A stretch of 64,000 nt of DNA from Nautilus pompilius (taxonomy: Eukaryota > Mollusca > Cephalopoda > Nautilida > Nautilidae), in assembly GCA_018389105.1 (NCBI GenBank), contig JACATO010001096.1:248001-312000 (forward strand), written 5' to 3'. How positions within the stretch are numbered: position 1 is the first letter of the stretch; the number at the start of each line of letters is the position of its first letter. Both the position numbers and the translations under genes were made by a program. Of the stretch, positions 12,515 to 24,610 are shown in pieces. The notes beneath the pieces are model-generated. The model saw only the letters and a program-made list of their open reading frames with translations. It was not told where the DNA came from and searched no databases.

Positions 12515-15500
12515 GCATATAGATGTTTTCGCCCAATCAGGCTCACACATCACCAGACTCGGAGGAAATCATTATGCAGCAAACAGATTAAAAAGACAAG
12601 AAACGTCTCTCTACCTGTACACGTCCGCCAGTGTTGCGACTTCTCGGTCAGCGCCACCATTCAAGATAAAACGGGTACTAACTTGATTTCCGATCACCGC
12701 TGCGCGCGTATTTCTGTAATGCTAACCACAAAGTAAGGCAAGTGTAAAGATTATTTCTCATTTCATTAAAAATTAATTAAAGATTTTTTGTTAGTGATTA
12801 ACAGCTGTTCGTTAATAGGCTAACTGTTATTGCTATGTCAGCCTTAAAGTTACTGTTACCCGGGTCCAGCGGCTGACGTCTTTCAACAAAGAAACAAAAG
12901 GTGAAACTCTGTCATTTCTGGGCGCTCCGTGGAGACTTAGATCGGGTTAGCAAATCATTTTGGTGTAAAATGGTCTTTATAGTGAAAAGGATATGTTGTT
13001 CAGAGTGTTGGCAGTTGCGAAGCTTTTGCTTTTAAACAAAAATAAATTTGGAGCAAATTTAAGACCCTCAGTCCGGACAAACAAAAAGCTGTAATGACTC
13101 CACAGAAAGCTCAGGTGGAGTGTAATCGCTCGACAGGTAGACGCCCTGCTGGAACGTGAAAATCATCTCTACGCGGGGTTCCTCTGATGCCAGAATGGCT
13201 GAAAACCAATGGTGTTGGTATCCAGTTGACAGCTTTTGACGAAGAAAGTGCTACTGCGATTAATAATTGATGTTCAAAGAGAGGATCGAAGCTGATTTCA
13301 GGTGGAAACGTACAAGACACCTACAAAGTCGACTCATTTACAATCGCCTGTTCAGTTAAAACTAGGGCGACCGGAAACCCTGCCAACGTTTGGGGCCCAA
13401 ATTCGATTTCCGGTCGGGAAAGTTTATAAACTTATAGAAAATAATAACAGCAACAATAATAATATCAAAATAAAATCAGATATTCAAAGGTTAGTAAAAG
13501 ACAGCAAAGTGCATTCACTTATAATTTATTGATTTCACAGAGGTTTATCGACTTCCGAGATCTAAATTGGCAATTTTTTATTACTTAGAAAAAATCCCAT
13601 TAAAAAGTCTATTCCCAAGATTGACAGATCGGTCATGAAGAACTCATCCTAATACCTTTAATATTTTCTTTAAAGTCAGTGGGACTGAGATAGGGAGTCT
13701 AAATTCTACAGGATTAATCATCTGATTGAGACAATTCTGCAAGATCAAAGCGCTGATTCTCATGGTTTGAACACAAATCTTCTTTGCGGAGGATCTCCCG
13801 CAAGAATCTGATTGCGGGCTGTCGTGGTTACTTAGCATTCCTGCTTGACGACCGAACTCTCCACAGCAGTTCTTTAATCCGTGCCTCGAGTCTTCTTCAA
13901 GGTCCGCCAGACTTTAACAAAGTGAAATGCTCTGTTTTTTTTTTTTTTTATAATTCGGGATTTCTTTAAACATATAATTTGGTTAATATCAGTTTAATGT
14001 TAGTTGTTGTTTTTGTTTGCGCGCGCGTGTGTTCTCTTTTACTACTCTTAAAATGTCCGGTCAAGAAGTCGCTCATGTCCCAGTAGACGTGTTCTATGCT
14101 TAAGCGCACGACTCTGTGCGACATCTTTAATTCGTTGCTCAGATACAGATAAGTAAAGTCCATCTTTACGTGGCATTTACTGATAAAGATGCGCTTAATA
14201 TAATATGTACTAGTACGTGATACATTAATGTCCTGTTTTATCTAATGCAAGATCAGATCTCTGCAAATGTCTTCCAAGTCACATAATAGAACTAGGGGTA
14301 TTTTCCTCTCTAGATTACGGGAGGGGTGGTTATAGATTGAAAACCAAGTCTGGGGAAAGATTTATATTGAGTTTATCTCTAATACAATGAGACATCCTTG
14401 GTAACCGCTGTTGTAAAATATTCTAAGCCTTTGTAATACATTTTCAATGTTTCTGATCTTAAGAGCTGAACAAAATCTGGCCGAGAGGGCTACGTCGGTA
14501 TATAACACAGATACATAACACATTGAATGCTTTCTTTCTCTCCTCGGATGGCATCACACCGATGCCTTTTGCCCAGGTTAAGATTTTCTCCAAGTCGGAA
14601 GTACGGGGAAGGTGCACGGAAGCGGAAGTCACTTTGACCCGCTCCATCAGAAAGCCAGATGTGTAGTTCCGGCGCCTGTCATATTTTATCGGAAGTGCAG
14701 TATGGGAAAAATAATAAAGTCCGCCGCCAAGTTTCTGAAAGATTCCCCTATACAGAGAATCCGACCTATCGTCCCGTAACGTGTAGATGAACAGCAAGAA
14801 TGGAAACGAGGTTAGCTAGACTTTTGTGGGCTGCCCGTCGCAGTCAGCCAGCAATCGGAGTTGATGAGAGTCGTGATTAATGCCTACAAAAGACCGAGGC
14901 AAGGAAAAGATTTTTATCAGCGGCTCCCTGGCAGTAAATTGATGGCGGGCACTTCTACAACTCGTAACCGAGTCGTCTCTTCGTTCGTCCCTTTTTTGTT
15001 CTCGTTTTTCTAAACCAACAACCAAATTTGTTTTTCCTTATAAAAGCTGCCAGCAGAAGCCACGGCGCTGCTACTTTTGATGCCAGACTCCACTTAACAT
15101 CTAAATAAAACTTTAATAAGGAGATCTCTGTATCCAGACAAGCCAGGGTCGGCCTGACACCCTGCAGACAGAGCGCACTGATGCTTCTACAATCCCGTGG
15201 CCGATGACGGACAGAAGTAATCGTTCTGGGAACAAACTTCAAAAAAAATATCAAGAATAATTGTTAGCCAAAGTAAATAGCGGTCGTGATCGGATCGGGA
15301 TCGCTCCATTAAAAGACAAGAACAGTAAGGGAGGTTACTCGTACTGCACTAGAGTTCCTTAATGAAATTTCTAATTAAATCGCATCGGCAACGACGTTAG
15401 TTTACTGCGGTCGTCAACCGAAATGTTCTCTATCGATTTAATGTTTGCAACTGAATTTCGAATTAAAAACGAGCCCCGAAAATTGTGGTGTGATAGGTTG

Positions 15501-16900
15501 TCTCAAAGTCATAGAAAACTCGAGCCCGGTACATTTGACATTGAATCCATTCACTATCACTCACAACACAAGTAACTTTTGCCCTACAGGTATCGCTGTT
15601 CTCCCTTGGATTCTTTGTCGATTGTAGTGTGACGCTTCGTCTGTAAAGGTAACATTTATTAAAAGGTGAGATAGACTCACGTGGGAGAGTAGAAACTTCC
15701 AAGTCACTAGAAAGAAGATTTGCTCTAGTAATTGTTTAATTAGAACGTCTCGGTAGATTGTCTCACTCTCTCATCTGACGAGCAGCCAGAATCACCAGCT
15801 CTCTGTATCTATATTTATTATTGGTTTTGAATTACGGTTGAATTTTTTTTTATCAAAACAGATGGACTTTCGCCCATCGCGGTTGTTGAACAAATGCCTG
15901 AAGCGATTCTTCTGATCGATAAAATGCTGCAAAAAATTGATTATTTTATCCTTTTCAAATCCTATAGGAAGCCGTCTCATCCAAGGTTTTCCAGAAATCT
16001 CCGGCCAATTTTTTAAAGAACGCAGCCGCAGGCTGTCCATTCTAATTTTGTTTTCTTCCTGAAAAGCGAACAAAAAACTGTTATATCTAAAATACTCTCT
16101 TTTTTCTAAAAAGGTTAGAACAAAAAAATGTTTTAGAAATTATTAGTTTATTCATATTTGGAATTTTTGATGTAATTTCTCTGATTCTGTTTTTTTTTAA
16201 AGAAAAGCAAACAATTTTTTTCTTTATTTCCTTTTCCGAAGTTTTATGCAGCATTTTACGATGGAATTTAATAAATGGAAGTTCTGCGGTTTTCCGTTCG
16301 GCTACTTAACTACTGCATCGTGGTTTCGGAGCATAAGGTTTTCGAATTTGCAATAAATGCATCTGAAGAATATTCTTTTAATAAATTATTTACTTAATTT
16401 CGCATATGCTATTTATGGTAGCATAATATTATAAAATCCTTATTAGATTACTTTGAATATCGCTCAAAGAATATAAATAACAAGACTTCCGGGATGAAAA
16501 TATTCAGCTACCGAAATTATACTTCAGAGAAGATGAAGCGGCTGTGAATGGTTATCGAACTTCATCCCATGGTATTCGTGGAATTTCTGGCCCATATTTG
16601 ATCTACAAATTTTCAGAACTTTTATCACTACTTTTGGTGCCATAGAATTATTGACGCTTTCGAAGTATCAAATGGTTCACGCCAGTCATCGAAGGTAATT
16701 GTAGAGAAGAAATATCTTCATCCACATTCAAACAGATTGAATACCCATATCTAAAGTAACAAGGCTTCCGGAGCCAAGGGCAAGGCTAAAGCAAAACAAA
16801 AGAATTTAACGATAGCACCATCATAAAGATATATAAAAACGCCAAACTTGTCTACACAAAGTATCAATTATACTAATGCCACAATACATGACCAGTTTAT
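12515..16900. other. Non-coding stretch, no assignable gene
   Basis: No recognisable gene. A short GC/GT run sits near 14018-14032. Several frames of 60-110 codons occur on both strands between 13.1 and 15.3 kb but show no domain, signal peptide or repeat. 15.8-16.5 kb is AT-rich with poly-T tracts. Some plus-strand frames from about 16480 may be the 5-prime part of the Penelope-like remnant that follows, but they cannot be aligned with confidence. Confidence 0.5.
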
Positions 16901-16939
16901 CTCGTTAAAACATCTGATAGCAGCTAAGGACAATTTCAG

Positions 16940-17155
16940 AAACATACCAAAATCAGGGTTGAAGACTACAAAAGAGCACCAGTACTTGGACAATTAGAGA
17001 AATAAGCCTTAGCAGATTATGCTTGGTTCTGTAATCAAAATATACAAAAAGATAATCTTAGAATCATAGACTGAGAAGTACACCAAAAGAGAAAGGTATA
17101 CGGAGTCTTGGAAATTATTATGAAGATCAGTAAAACGTGGCCAACAAATTAATTT
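16940..17155 (+). pseudogene. Penelope-like GIY-YIG endonuclease remnant
   Basis: Read in the plus frame, the stretch gives VEDYKRAPVLGQLEK, a stop, ALADYAWFCNQNIQ, then LRIID, a stop, EVHQKRK, and ends in ISKTWPTN. This order matches the C-terminal half of GIY-YIG nucleases fused to reverse transcriptases in Penelope-like elements: an (R/L)xEHRxA helix, a (G/A)(M/L)ADHxW helix, an xxIIDxExxxxKR(K/R) helix with the catalytic glutamate, and a terminal xxxWxP. A neighbouring frame gives TTKEHQ in place of DYKRAP, so a frameshift lies there. Two in-frame stops and the missing GIY-YIG core make it non-functional. Upstream frames from about 16480 (for instance LPKLYFREDEAAVNGY) may belong to the same element but were not identified. 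A bare GIY-YIG gene is possible; Penelope-like is favoured because such remnants are common in invertebrates. Confidence 0.5.
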
Positions 17156-18920
17156 TTAAAAAAAATCCATATTTTTAACAAGGATCGTTGACGAAGTCAA
17201 AATCAAAGAATTATATTTTTTGCGTAAATTCTGCGGTCCTTACTAGGATTATCTTCGGACAGCTACTGGGCATTTTTTTCCCCGAAACGTTGCTAATTTA
17301 ATAATACCAGAAGCAGTGATAAAAGCTCGAGAAGTACAAGATATCGGATATTTCCGATATCCCGGATTCAGGGTTCTAAGTTGCGATAACGGTTGGTGGC
17401 TCGATCTGTCAGGAGTTTTAACTAGTTATTGTAACTGCTGATTTGGGTAGAAGGCTATTTTTTTTACCGAAATATTTGTCCTTATTTTTCGGTGTGTTCC
17501 AACGAAAAATCAATAAAATCCTGGATAATCAATCATTAATTCTGTTCCATTCTGATAAAAAGAAAAATATGTGCACCTGTTTCAAAAACGGATAGAATTA
17601 ATCGATCGGTTTGTGGAAAATAATCGATATCGTCTGTCACCATCTGAAATAGTTGATTTTATTTTCTAAATTTTCAAAAGCTATAATCAAAGTCAATAAC
17701 TGCTTTGATAGAAGTCGATCACAAATATGTATTTTGAAAAAATTATCGTTTTTTCAGCTTTTAATTTTATCGAGAATTTCTTTTTGAAAAACTGGAGAAA
17801 GGTCTCCGGCTCGGATCGAGTTGTTGTTGTTTGTACAAGATATTTTAAATGCCAACTTTTAAAATCTTACAAATAAGAAAAACATCACCTGTAGCCTCTC
17901 TTTGTGCTGGATGGAGTTTGTTTCTTCCTTGCCTCAGGCTACTAATTCTTATTGTATCAACCAACCTTCCTTTCTTTCCAGCAGAATCTTCAAGTTTACT
18001 TCCTATCAAAAGGTTGATATTACTTTAAAACCCTTTGATTTTTCTTTATAAAATTAATGTCTAACAAATCAGCTTTTTTCTCCTTTTTCCTTCTTTTTTT
18101 CTCAATTTTCCTCATTTTATTTGGAAAATTCTAATAGAAACTTCAATATTTCTGTGTATCTACATGGCGATTTCACCGGCGAGCTCACGCGCAAGAGTGA
18201 CCCCACACCTCACCCTCAATCATTTCACCTGGTGAAAATCAGTCACAGAAGAGATTTTGTTTTCTGATTATCAGGATAACCGTTTTACTGAAGTGTGTTC
18301 GAAACACCGCCAGACCCCCAGACATACAAGAGGTTTCTGTAGTTTGCCACTCCATTACTCTTTTATTCATTTAATCCTTTTTATGGATAAATAACTTAAT
18401 CTGTGTTTGTTTAACGCCTGGATGTATCAATGGCATCATTTGCTAAGCAGTGACGAAAGATCCAGACTCTATCGCGGTGTCCTTGGATCGGAGTCCGGCA
18501 AGAACGCGAAAGGCGAATGACGTCACTGCAAAAGAGCACGTTTAGTTTAGTCTCAGGAAATCATCGAGAAAGAAACGGCTATCAAGCAGATTTCGAACTT
18601 TCATGCAACTGCTTTCCGTGCAGGAACTATGAGTTAGTCTGGGTGAAACAACTCAAACTAAGCATCCTTTTCTTTCCTGTTGTAGGCATTCGCCAAAGAA
18701 GGACTGAGGTCTGTGACATACATCGCGATCTCTCTGTGAACCGGTCAGGGTTTTCGATAACGATGCCGACAAATTCGTTAATATCGTTAATATTCGATAA
18801 CCATCCTATTCTAATTGAGAAGTAGTTCCCCTTTTCGAGATTTGTCGGTCTGATGGAGGCGAAGGTCGCTTCTTCGGTTTGGTGCCAAACGTTTGCGCTT
18901 CTATTAAAGGTATTGTCTCC
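17156..18920. other. Non-coding stretch after the Penelope-like remnant
   Basis: AT-rich sequence with poly-T tracts and a perfect 9-bp hairpin at 17340-17361. No open frame with a recognisable product. The short plus-strand frame at 18517-18825 has no domain. Confidence 0.5.
17340..17361. repeat. Perfect inverted repeat, 9-bp arms
   Basis: GATATCGGA, loop TATT, TCCGATATC. It lies about 190 bases downstream of the Penelope-like remnant and could be part of that element's 3-prime region or an unrelated hairpin. Confidence 0.85.
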
Positions 18921-18921
18921 G

Positions 18922-18984
<63 letters not shown>

Positions 18985-19072
18985 GTCAGGAGAGAGATCA
19001 CTTCAGTACACAGAGAGAGATGACATCACTACACAGAGAGATGACGTCACTACAGAGAGAGAGAGAGAGAGG
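18922..19072 (+). repeat. (GA)n plus CRE minisatellite, copy 1
   Basis: About 58 bases of GA dinucleotide are followed by minisatellite units with TGACGTCA at 18981 and 19042 and the variant TGACATCA at 19021, linked by AGAGAGATCACTTCAGTACA and ACTACACAGAGAG. The first 80 or so bases after the GA run are nearly identical to the start of the large array at 33350. The downstream flank (TTCCACCAGACCCC near 19089) resembles the flank of the inverted copy at 23.9 kb. Confidence 0.9.
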
Positions 19073-19079
19073 TGCTTGC

Positions 19080-20070
19080 CGTCGCATTCCACCAGACCCC
19101 CCGATACTTGATATTTAATTATTTATTTTCATCTCCGTAACAGAACAGATTTTACCAGCATCCCTGGCTGCTTCAACCGCCGTGTCTTTCCGCACTGAAC
19201 GCGTGAGAGAATCGTGCAGCTGTTGATGGTATCTTGCCCGAGCCTATTTCAGGAGAAGACGCGTGCAGGACGAGCCCCCACCGTAAAGAGATCATCAGGA
19301 CAAAGCTCCCTTGCAACCAGATTAACGCGCTGGCAGCGGGGATCTGCTAATATCCATCGAAGTAGAAACCCAGTCCCGAAACGGCGCAATTTCTTCAAGT
19401 GGCGATAAATCTTAGCAGCAAGCTAAAGCATCCGGGCTCGTCGCGCCGTGTTTTGTATTGCAGCGAGACTTGGTGAATGGGAGATAACTTACCGTATTTA
19501 GTGTTGTCTCCGTTTGTTTAGCCGATCTGGTTTCCTTCCAACAAAATACAACCTACATCTATATTAACCAGTGTTGAACTTCGCGAACTCCGTACCAGAA
19601 GAAATATACGCAACTGGACTGCGCCGCAAAGCGTCAGCAATTCTAGTATTCCATTCGAACTGTTTCCCATAAGGTCTTATTAATTATCTGGTTCACTGTT
19701 GCTCAACACTTCAGCCGACTGGTATGTCTCGGAGTCTGATGTCGCTTAACGAAAAATCCAAGGTTATTCTATGTCTCGGCTCCATGCAGGCGCACGGGAG
19801 GGGCTAATGCTCCTCTTCCTGACCAGATCCACGGTTCTTCCGTTTTATTTATCTATCAGAAAACTGCAACAGTTGAAAAAGGGCCCATGACATTTTATAT
19901 AGCTGGAATGATGGTATTATACGCCATTGTCGTACAAAATATGCGCCGTACAGCTTCATAAATGCACACAGATTATAATTGGAATATGAGGACATCTGAA
20001 TCAATCGGACAGGTATGTGAATTGTGCGCGGTGTCTTCGAGTCTCGATCGCGTCGCCACGGTGATCCCCG
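19080..20070. other. Non-coding stretch between minisatellite and SINE
   Basis: Mixed-composition sequence with one basic-residue-rich plus-strand frame (19214-19408) that matches nothing I know. I see no repeat or RNA gene. Confidence 0.5.
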
Positions 20071-20074
20071 AGTG

Positions 20075-20285
20075 CTGAGTAGAAATAGCGGGTGGCAATA
20101 ACCGCCAGATCGGAAAGACCCCACTGGAACCCGTCATTTTTAGATGTGGAAGGGAACCCGCGCGGCCTGATAGGACAAAAACATTAAAAAAAAAACTATG
20201 GCAGGAAGGAATACCAAACCAAGCCAGTCTAAGCCGGGATTCGAACTCCGACCCTCGACCATGGACTCCTACACCGCCCTTGTAC
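20075..20285 (-). mobile_element. tRNA-derived SINE, family A, copy at 20.1 kb
   Basis: On the minus strand the element starts GGCGGTGTAGGAGTCC (rc of about 20262-20280). It has a near-perfect pol III box B, GGAGTTCGAATCCC (20236-20249), preceded by GTCGAGGGTC. The body contains a CCACATCTAAAAATGACGGG block (20128-20150) and continues past TGGGGTCTTTCCG. The head and the CCACATCTAAA block recur in copies at 24.4 kb (+), 46.6 kb (+) and 60.6 kb (-), which defines a dispersed family. A run of A on the plus strand (about 20187-20196) sits inside the element. Internal pol III promoters of this kind drive transcription of SINE RNAs, which are mobilised in trans by LINE enzymes. Confidence 0.7.
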
Positions 20286-20289
20286 AAGA

Positions 20290-23090
20290 ATGCCAGATAA
20301 AAGAGCAGGTTTCTACCGACAGAAAAGCGGAAATTATTCGGAAAACAAACTTTTATGTTTCTCAATAAGTCTTTTAGTGTTTTTTTTTTTTTTTTAAATC
20401 TCTTTAGACTAAACAACGCAAAGCCGGGAATAGAGTTAGTTTGGAGTAATTTCATCAACTTGGTTTTATATTGCTACTCGCAGAACGAATGGTTGTTGTC
20501 AGTCCGTGCTTACACTCCAAGATAAACAGGGCTCGCTGTGCGCGTGGATTGGCGTGGAATTCCTGACATTGGTTTAAAAATGTGGTGACCATTTTCTGGC
20601 GTAGTTTAGTTACTAGGCGGAATTATCTGCACACATTAGCCCGAGTCGTGTCGCGCGGAGACTAATTATTCTGCGAGGGTCTGAGACTTGATTCCGCTTC
20701 ACCGTAGACAAATGCCAAAGAATAGAATAACCGTAATTATATCGGGCTAATTTGCTATAGTTACCCGCTACCATTAGTAATATACAGAATCGGTAAAACG
20801 TTATCAGGAATGTGCAAATTTAAAGAAAATCTGGGACACATATTATCGTCATTTGCTGACTCTAATTAGCAGAGATAGATACCAGAGAATATCAAAATAT
20901 AATTGAAGCAAACATATCGTAAAATATTAGCTTTCTATGTATATAAAAGTACACATGGACGTTAAAACTTATTAGTAATCCGCATGCGCCTGCATTCGAA
21001 TGTAAGTTATCTCCACTTTAGCCTGTGCTGGGTAGGTTTCGTTAGTTGCTCAGATATTCCACTTCAGTAGCTTGGTACTGGTACTTCCTTTGGACGGCAC
21101 AAGGTAAAAGGACAGGGTTAAAGCTTGAAGACCGGTCAAGCTTTGTTGATAGAAATGAAAAACATCGAAACTTGCCGTTGGCTTTCGGCAGAGCTCCGAT
21201 CCACGACCGAGTCCTCCAGGTGGAAAAACACCACAACACATTCTCAGAGCTGCGCTAAAGAAAATAAATGCTCTCTAAAGCTTTGGTTCTTCCAAAGTTG
21301 TCTGTCTACTCGTCTCTAATGGCGTTTAAAGGCTACATTTTGCGAATTTTTAAAAACGTCTTTCGTTTCTTCTCTATATATATTAAGGGGCACCGTCTTA
21401 ATTCTTGTGCGGGGTCGGCGGCTCTGGCTGTTCTTAGAGAGAATCGGCGACCAACGCTAACATTTCCATATACCGCAGTTGTTCGCACTTTAATTTCCTT
21501 TAAGGCTGCACCTCCCCTGTCTTGACGTTTTGTCAGCGTCTGTCGGATATCCCGGTGTCGCCATATAAATCTGCTGCACGCAGTCGGGCAGCCCTCACAC
21601 CGAACGGCACAGCACAGCTGCCTACTGTGAGGGGTGGGGCGAGTCTCCAAGAGTACACCGGTGGATAAAGTTACGGGCTGACTGTTTTATTAGCCTGTGC
21701 TAGCCCCTAAAATAATATAAAAACATCGGACGGAGATCGTTTTCTTTTAAAAACCTTGGAGGCATGACGCGAGAGGCCGCCGGTGTCGTTGTGCATTTTT
21801 TAAAATATTTTATAGGAGTTATTCTCAACGTTTCGAGAAAACCAGCTGCTGTAGTTCGGCGCCATTGCTTCTCGTTAAAACAGCTCTGCGACTGATTTTA
21901 TTACGAGTTATCTCCCCTCGTTTTTCATGAAAAATCTTAGCAGCCTACAGTTTGGATAAAGGCGACTTTGGTTATCAGTTTCATTGCCTCTGTTCTCAGG
22001 GGCCGTCATGGACTGAATTAAGGCTACAAGTGAAGTGATGCGATACAACATAAATCGCATCATACGTTTCGATAAAAGGAGCCGTCCTTTTTTGCTCTTA
22101 TGCTGTGAAATTTTTTAAAGTCTGCGTGCGCACGCGCCAAAAATTGGCAGGAAGTTCCGCCATTGCGCAGAGGGATATCGACAAACGATTAGAGATGAAG
22201 ACGACTAAAACATCGCAGACAATAGCAGAACAAGGCCGATGCAACCATCTCATGCGGTAGAAAACAGAAAGCGAAAAGGAAGACAGAACAAGAAGACCCA
22301 AGTGAATGTGGATCTGGAAGGAAATCAAAGTTTTAAGAAAAATTATTAATTGTTTCAATATAAAATACATCCTGACAATGAAGTGAAAGTTATTTAAGCC
22401 AAGTTTTAGAAGAGTCGCTTTATTACTACAAACTGTCATCATTTTAACACCAGAATCTGAGTCCATAGAGGGGCTGAGTGCGCCTCGGAGAATCGCACGG
22501 CAGCAGATATCGTACTTGGTTCTGCTTGGCTCCTCCCTCCTAGGTCACGTCACTGATTTAAGAGATAGGATCACTGTCAAAAAATACAACCAATTCATCT
22601 CTCAATTCTATTACCATTCGTTTTTTAAACAATCTCTTAAATCTCCCATACATAGTTTTCAGAAATTTGTATGCAATATTTTGGATATTATCATTATTAC
22701 TGTTATTATTACACGAGAATCTCTACATGTTACATTGTGCTTTCCCCTTCCGGGTTTGTTCACCTGTTTCTTTACTTTCATTTTTGTCTTTTCTATTTAG
22801 TCAATGCCTCGGATGTTTCGCTAAGTTACTTTAATGACCTACCTAGCCATTGTTAGATAATTAACGGGAACGGCACAAAAAATCATGGTTTTTAAAAAAA
22901 ATTATTTCCTTGATTTCTGTTATCGATTTTTTCCAATTCATTTCTCTAAAACAGAGAACCTGCCGATGCCCGGTAATGTGGGTTTTCCTAATTTAGTCGT
23001 TTTCCACACCTTTCCACAGCTACGAATCCAATCGAGTTCACACGGTAAAATTCTCCAGGTATCCATTGGCCTACACCACCACAGTATCCT
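20290..23090. other. Non-coding stretch, no assignable gene
   Basis: Contains small frames on both strands (21.04-21.65 kb and 22.1-22.8 kb), none with a recognisable domain. 21.4-21.6 kb is locally CpG-rich. A block at 22308 (GGATCTGGAAGGAAATCAAAG) resembles part of SINE family A but is too short to call. Confidence 0.45.
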
Positions 23091-23650
23091 CTAATTGGAT
23101 TAATCTCATTACACGAACAGTAATCTACTTACAACATCCGACTCTTTAAATGAATTTATCTAATTAAATTTTACCATTTACCTAATCAAGTTTTCACCAA
23201 ATTAATTAAACAAAATCTGGTCTAAAATAATAATTAAAAATAATGAGATTTTACTGTATTGTTAATTCGATAATCAGATATTTTTCGAATTATTTAAATA
23301 GGCAACTGATATCAGATTGCCAAAATAATTAACTAATTGCATTATGTGATAGACGATTATCTCCCAGAATAACTAAATATATGTGTTTATTTAATAAGAT
23401 ACATCTTTGTGTGATGTAACCTCAGCAAAAACCTACTTAGGCTGATTGTCCAAATGAATAAATTTTATCTCATTAGATTATTTTAATTAATTAATTAAAA
23501 ATTAGCTGCATCCTTAGAGTAGCTGGTTCTTCTGATATTAGAACTAATGAATCTGATTATTGTTAAACCAACTGGATAATTAAACTATCTAGTTAAATAA
23601 AGACGCTTTCAGCCCTAATGATGCACTAAGATTATTAGAATTCTTGAAAA
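23090..23650. other. AT-rich block dense in TAAT cores
   Basis: About 560 bases of strongly AT-rich DNA with at least 18 TAAT cores on the plus strand alone, many within palindromic TTAATTAA or TAATTA contexts. TAATTA is the generic core bound by Antennapedia-class homeodomains, so a developmental enhancer is conceivable. AT-rich intergenic drift would give a similar but weaker picture. Confidence 0.35.
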
Positions 23651-23904
23651 AAGAACAATGACGAACGGATACATAAATTACGTCATGATTATACATTTTA
23701 ATCTAACATCTTCACGTTTGCTTGACATTTTAAAATTTTGATGAACGCAATGTTTTAAGATATTTGTTTTTTTTTCGGTTAGAGACAGAACCTTAATGGA
23801 CAGGACCTTTTAAAACTCTTTAAAGTGGCAGCAGCTTTTAAGCACCGTGTACCATTACTGAAATATGGCCACCAGGGGTCTTGTGGAACTCGGCTACGCT
23901 GAAA

Positions 23905-24236
23905 TTCTCTCTCTCTCTCTGTACTGACGTAATCTCCCTCTCTCTGTACTGACGTAATCTCTCTCTCTTTCTCTCTCTCTGTACTGACGTAATCTCTCTC
24001 TCTCTTTCTCTCTCGCTTTCTCTCTCTACTGACGTAATCTCTCTCTCTCTACTGACGTCATCTCCCTCTCCTCTCTGTACTGACGTAATCTCTCTCTCTC
24101 TTTCTCTCCTCTCTCTGGCTCTCTCTCCTCTCATCTGTCTCTCATCGTAACTCCTCGCTCTCTCTCTCCTCTCTCTCTCTCCTCTCACTCTCCTCTCATC
24201 CTCTCTCTCTCCTCTCCTCCTCTCTCTCTCTCTCGG
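23905..24236 (-). repeat. CT array with CRE-like units, copy 2 (inverted)
   Basis: CT-rich on the plus strand. Five TGACGTAA motifs (near 23926, 23949, 23984, 24029 and 24079) and one TGACGTCA (24053) are each preceded by GTAC or CTAC, so on the minus strand the units read as GA-rich spacer, TTACGTCA or TGACGTCA, then GTA. This is the same architecture as the arrays at 18.9 and 33.3 kb in opposite orientation. After 24100 only CT with CTC and CAT interruptions remains. Confidence 0.9.
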
Positions 24237-24369
24237 GCTCTCTTTCTGGTTCCGGTCGCTAAGATGAGTCGAAAAATTAAGTTATAACGAGAAATTTATT
24301 TATTGATCACGCGTTTTACCGTGAAAATCAGATTGGCAACAAGTCTTTATAGTAGAGGTTCACCATCAA

Positions 24370-24610
24370 GATTCGAGGCGGTGTACACCAGCGGTATAGT
24401 ACCTCGGTGGAGGAGGCAGGGCACGAGTTCGAATTCCAGAGGAGACCCGGTCCAGCTGTCTGGTCCGACTTCCACATCTGGAGTTAAAGAGCGACAGCCA
24501 GTTCGACTTTTCGTCGCGCACCCGCATTCGTTAAGGAAGAAAGTGCGAAACCAGCTCAGATGTTCTCGTCTCCCTGGCTTGGCTGGGTCTCAGTCAGGCG
24601 ACTACTGACG
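24370..24610 (+). mobile_element. tRNA-derived SINE, family A, copy at 24.4 kb
   Basis: The head is GGCGGTGTACACCAGCGG at 24377, sharing GGCGGTGTA with the copy at 20.1 kb. Box B is GAGTTCGAATTCC at 24425-24437, and a TCCACATCTGGAG block lies at 24471, in the same order and at similar spacing as in the other copies. It lies directly downstream of the CT/CRE array. The 3-prime part (to about 24610) is CpG-rich and not shared with the other copies, so the end is uncertain. Confidence 0.65.

Noticed and set aside
23838..24188. 116-codon minus-strand Arg/Glu-rich ORF
   Set aside because: Translation of the GA/CRE minisatellite.
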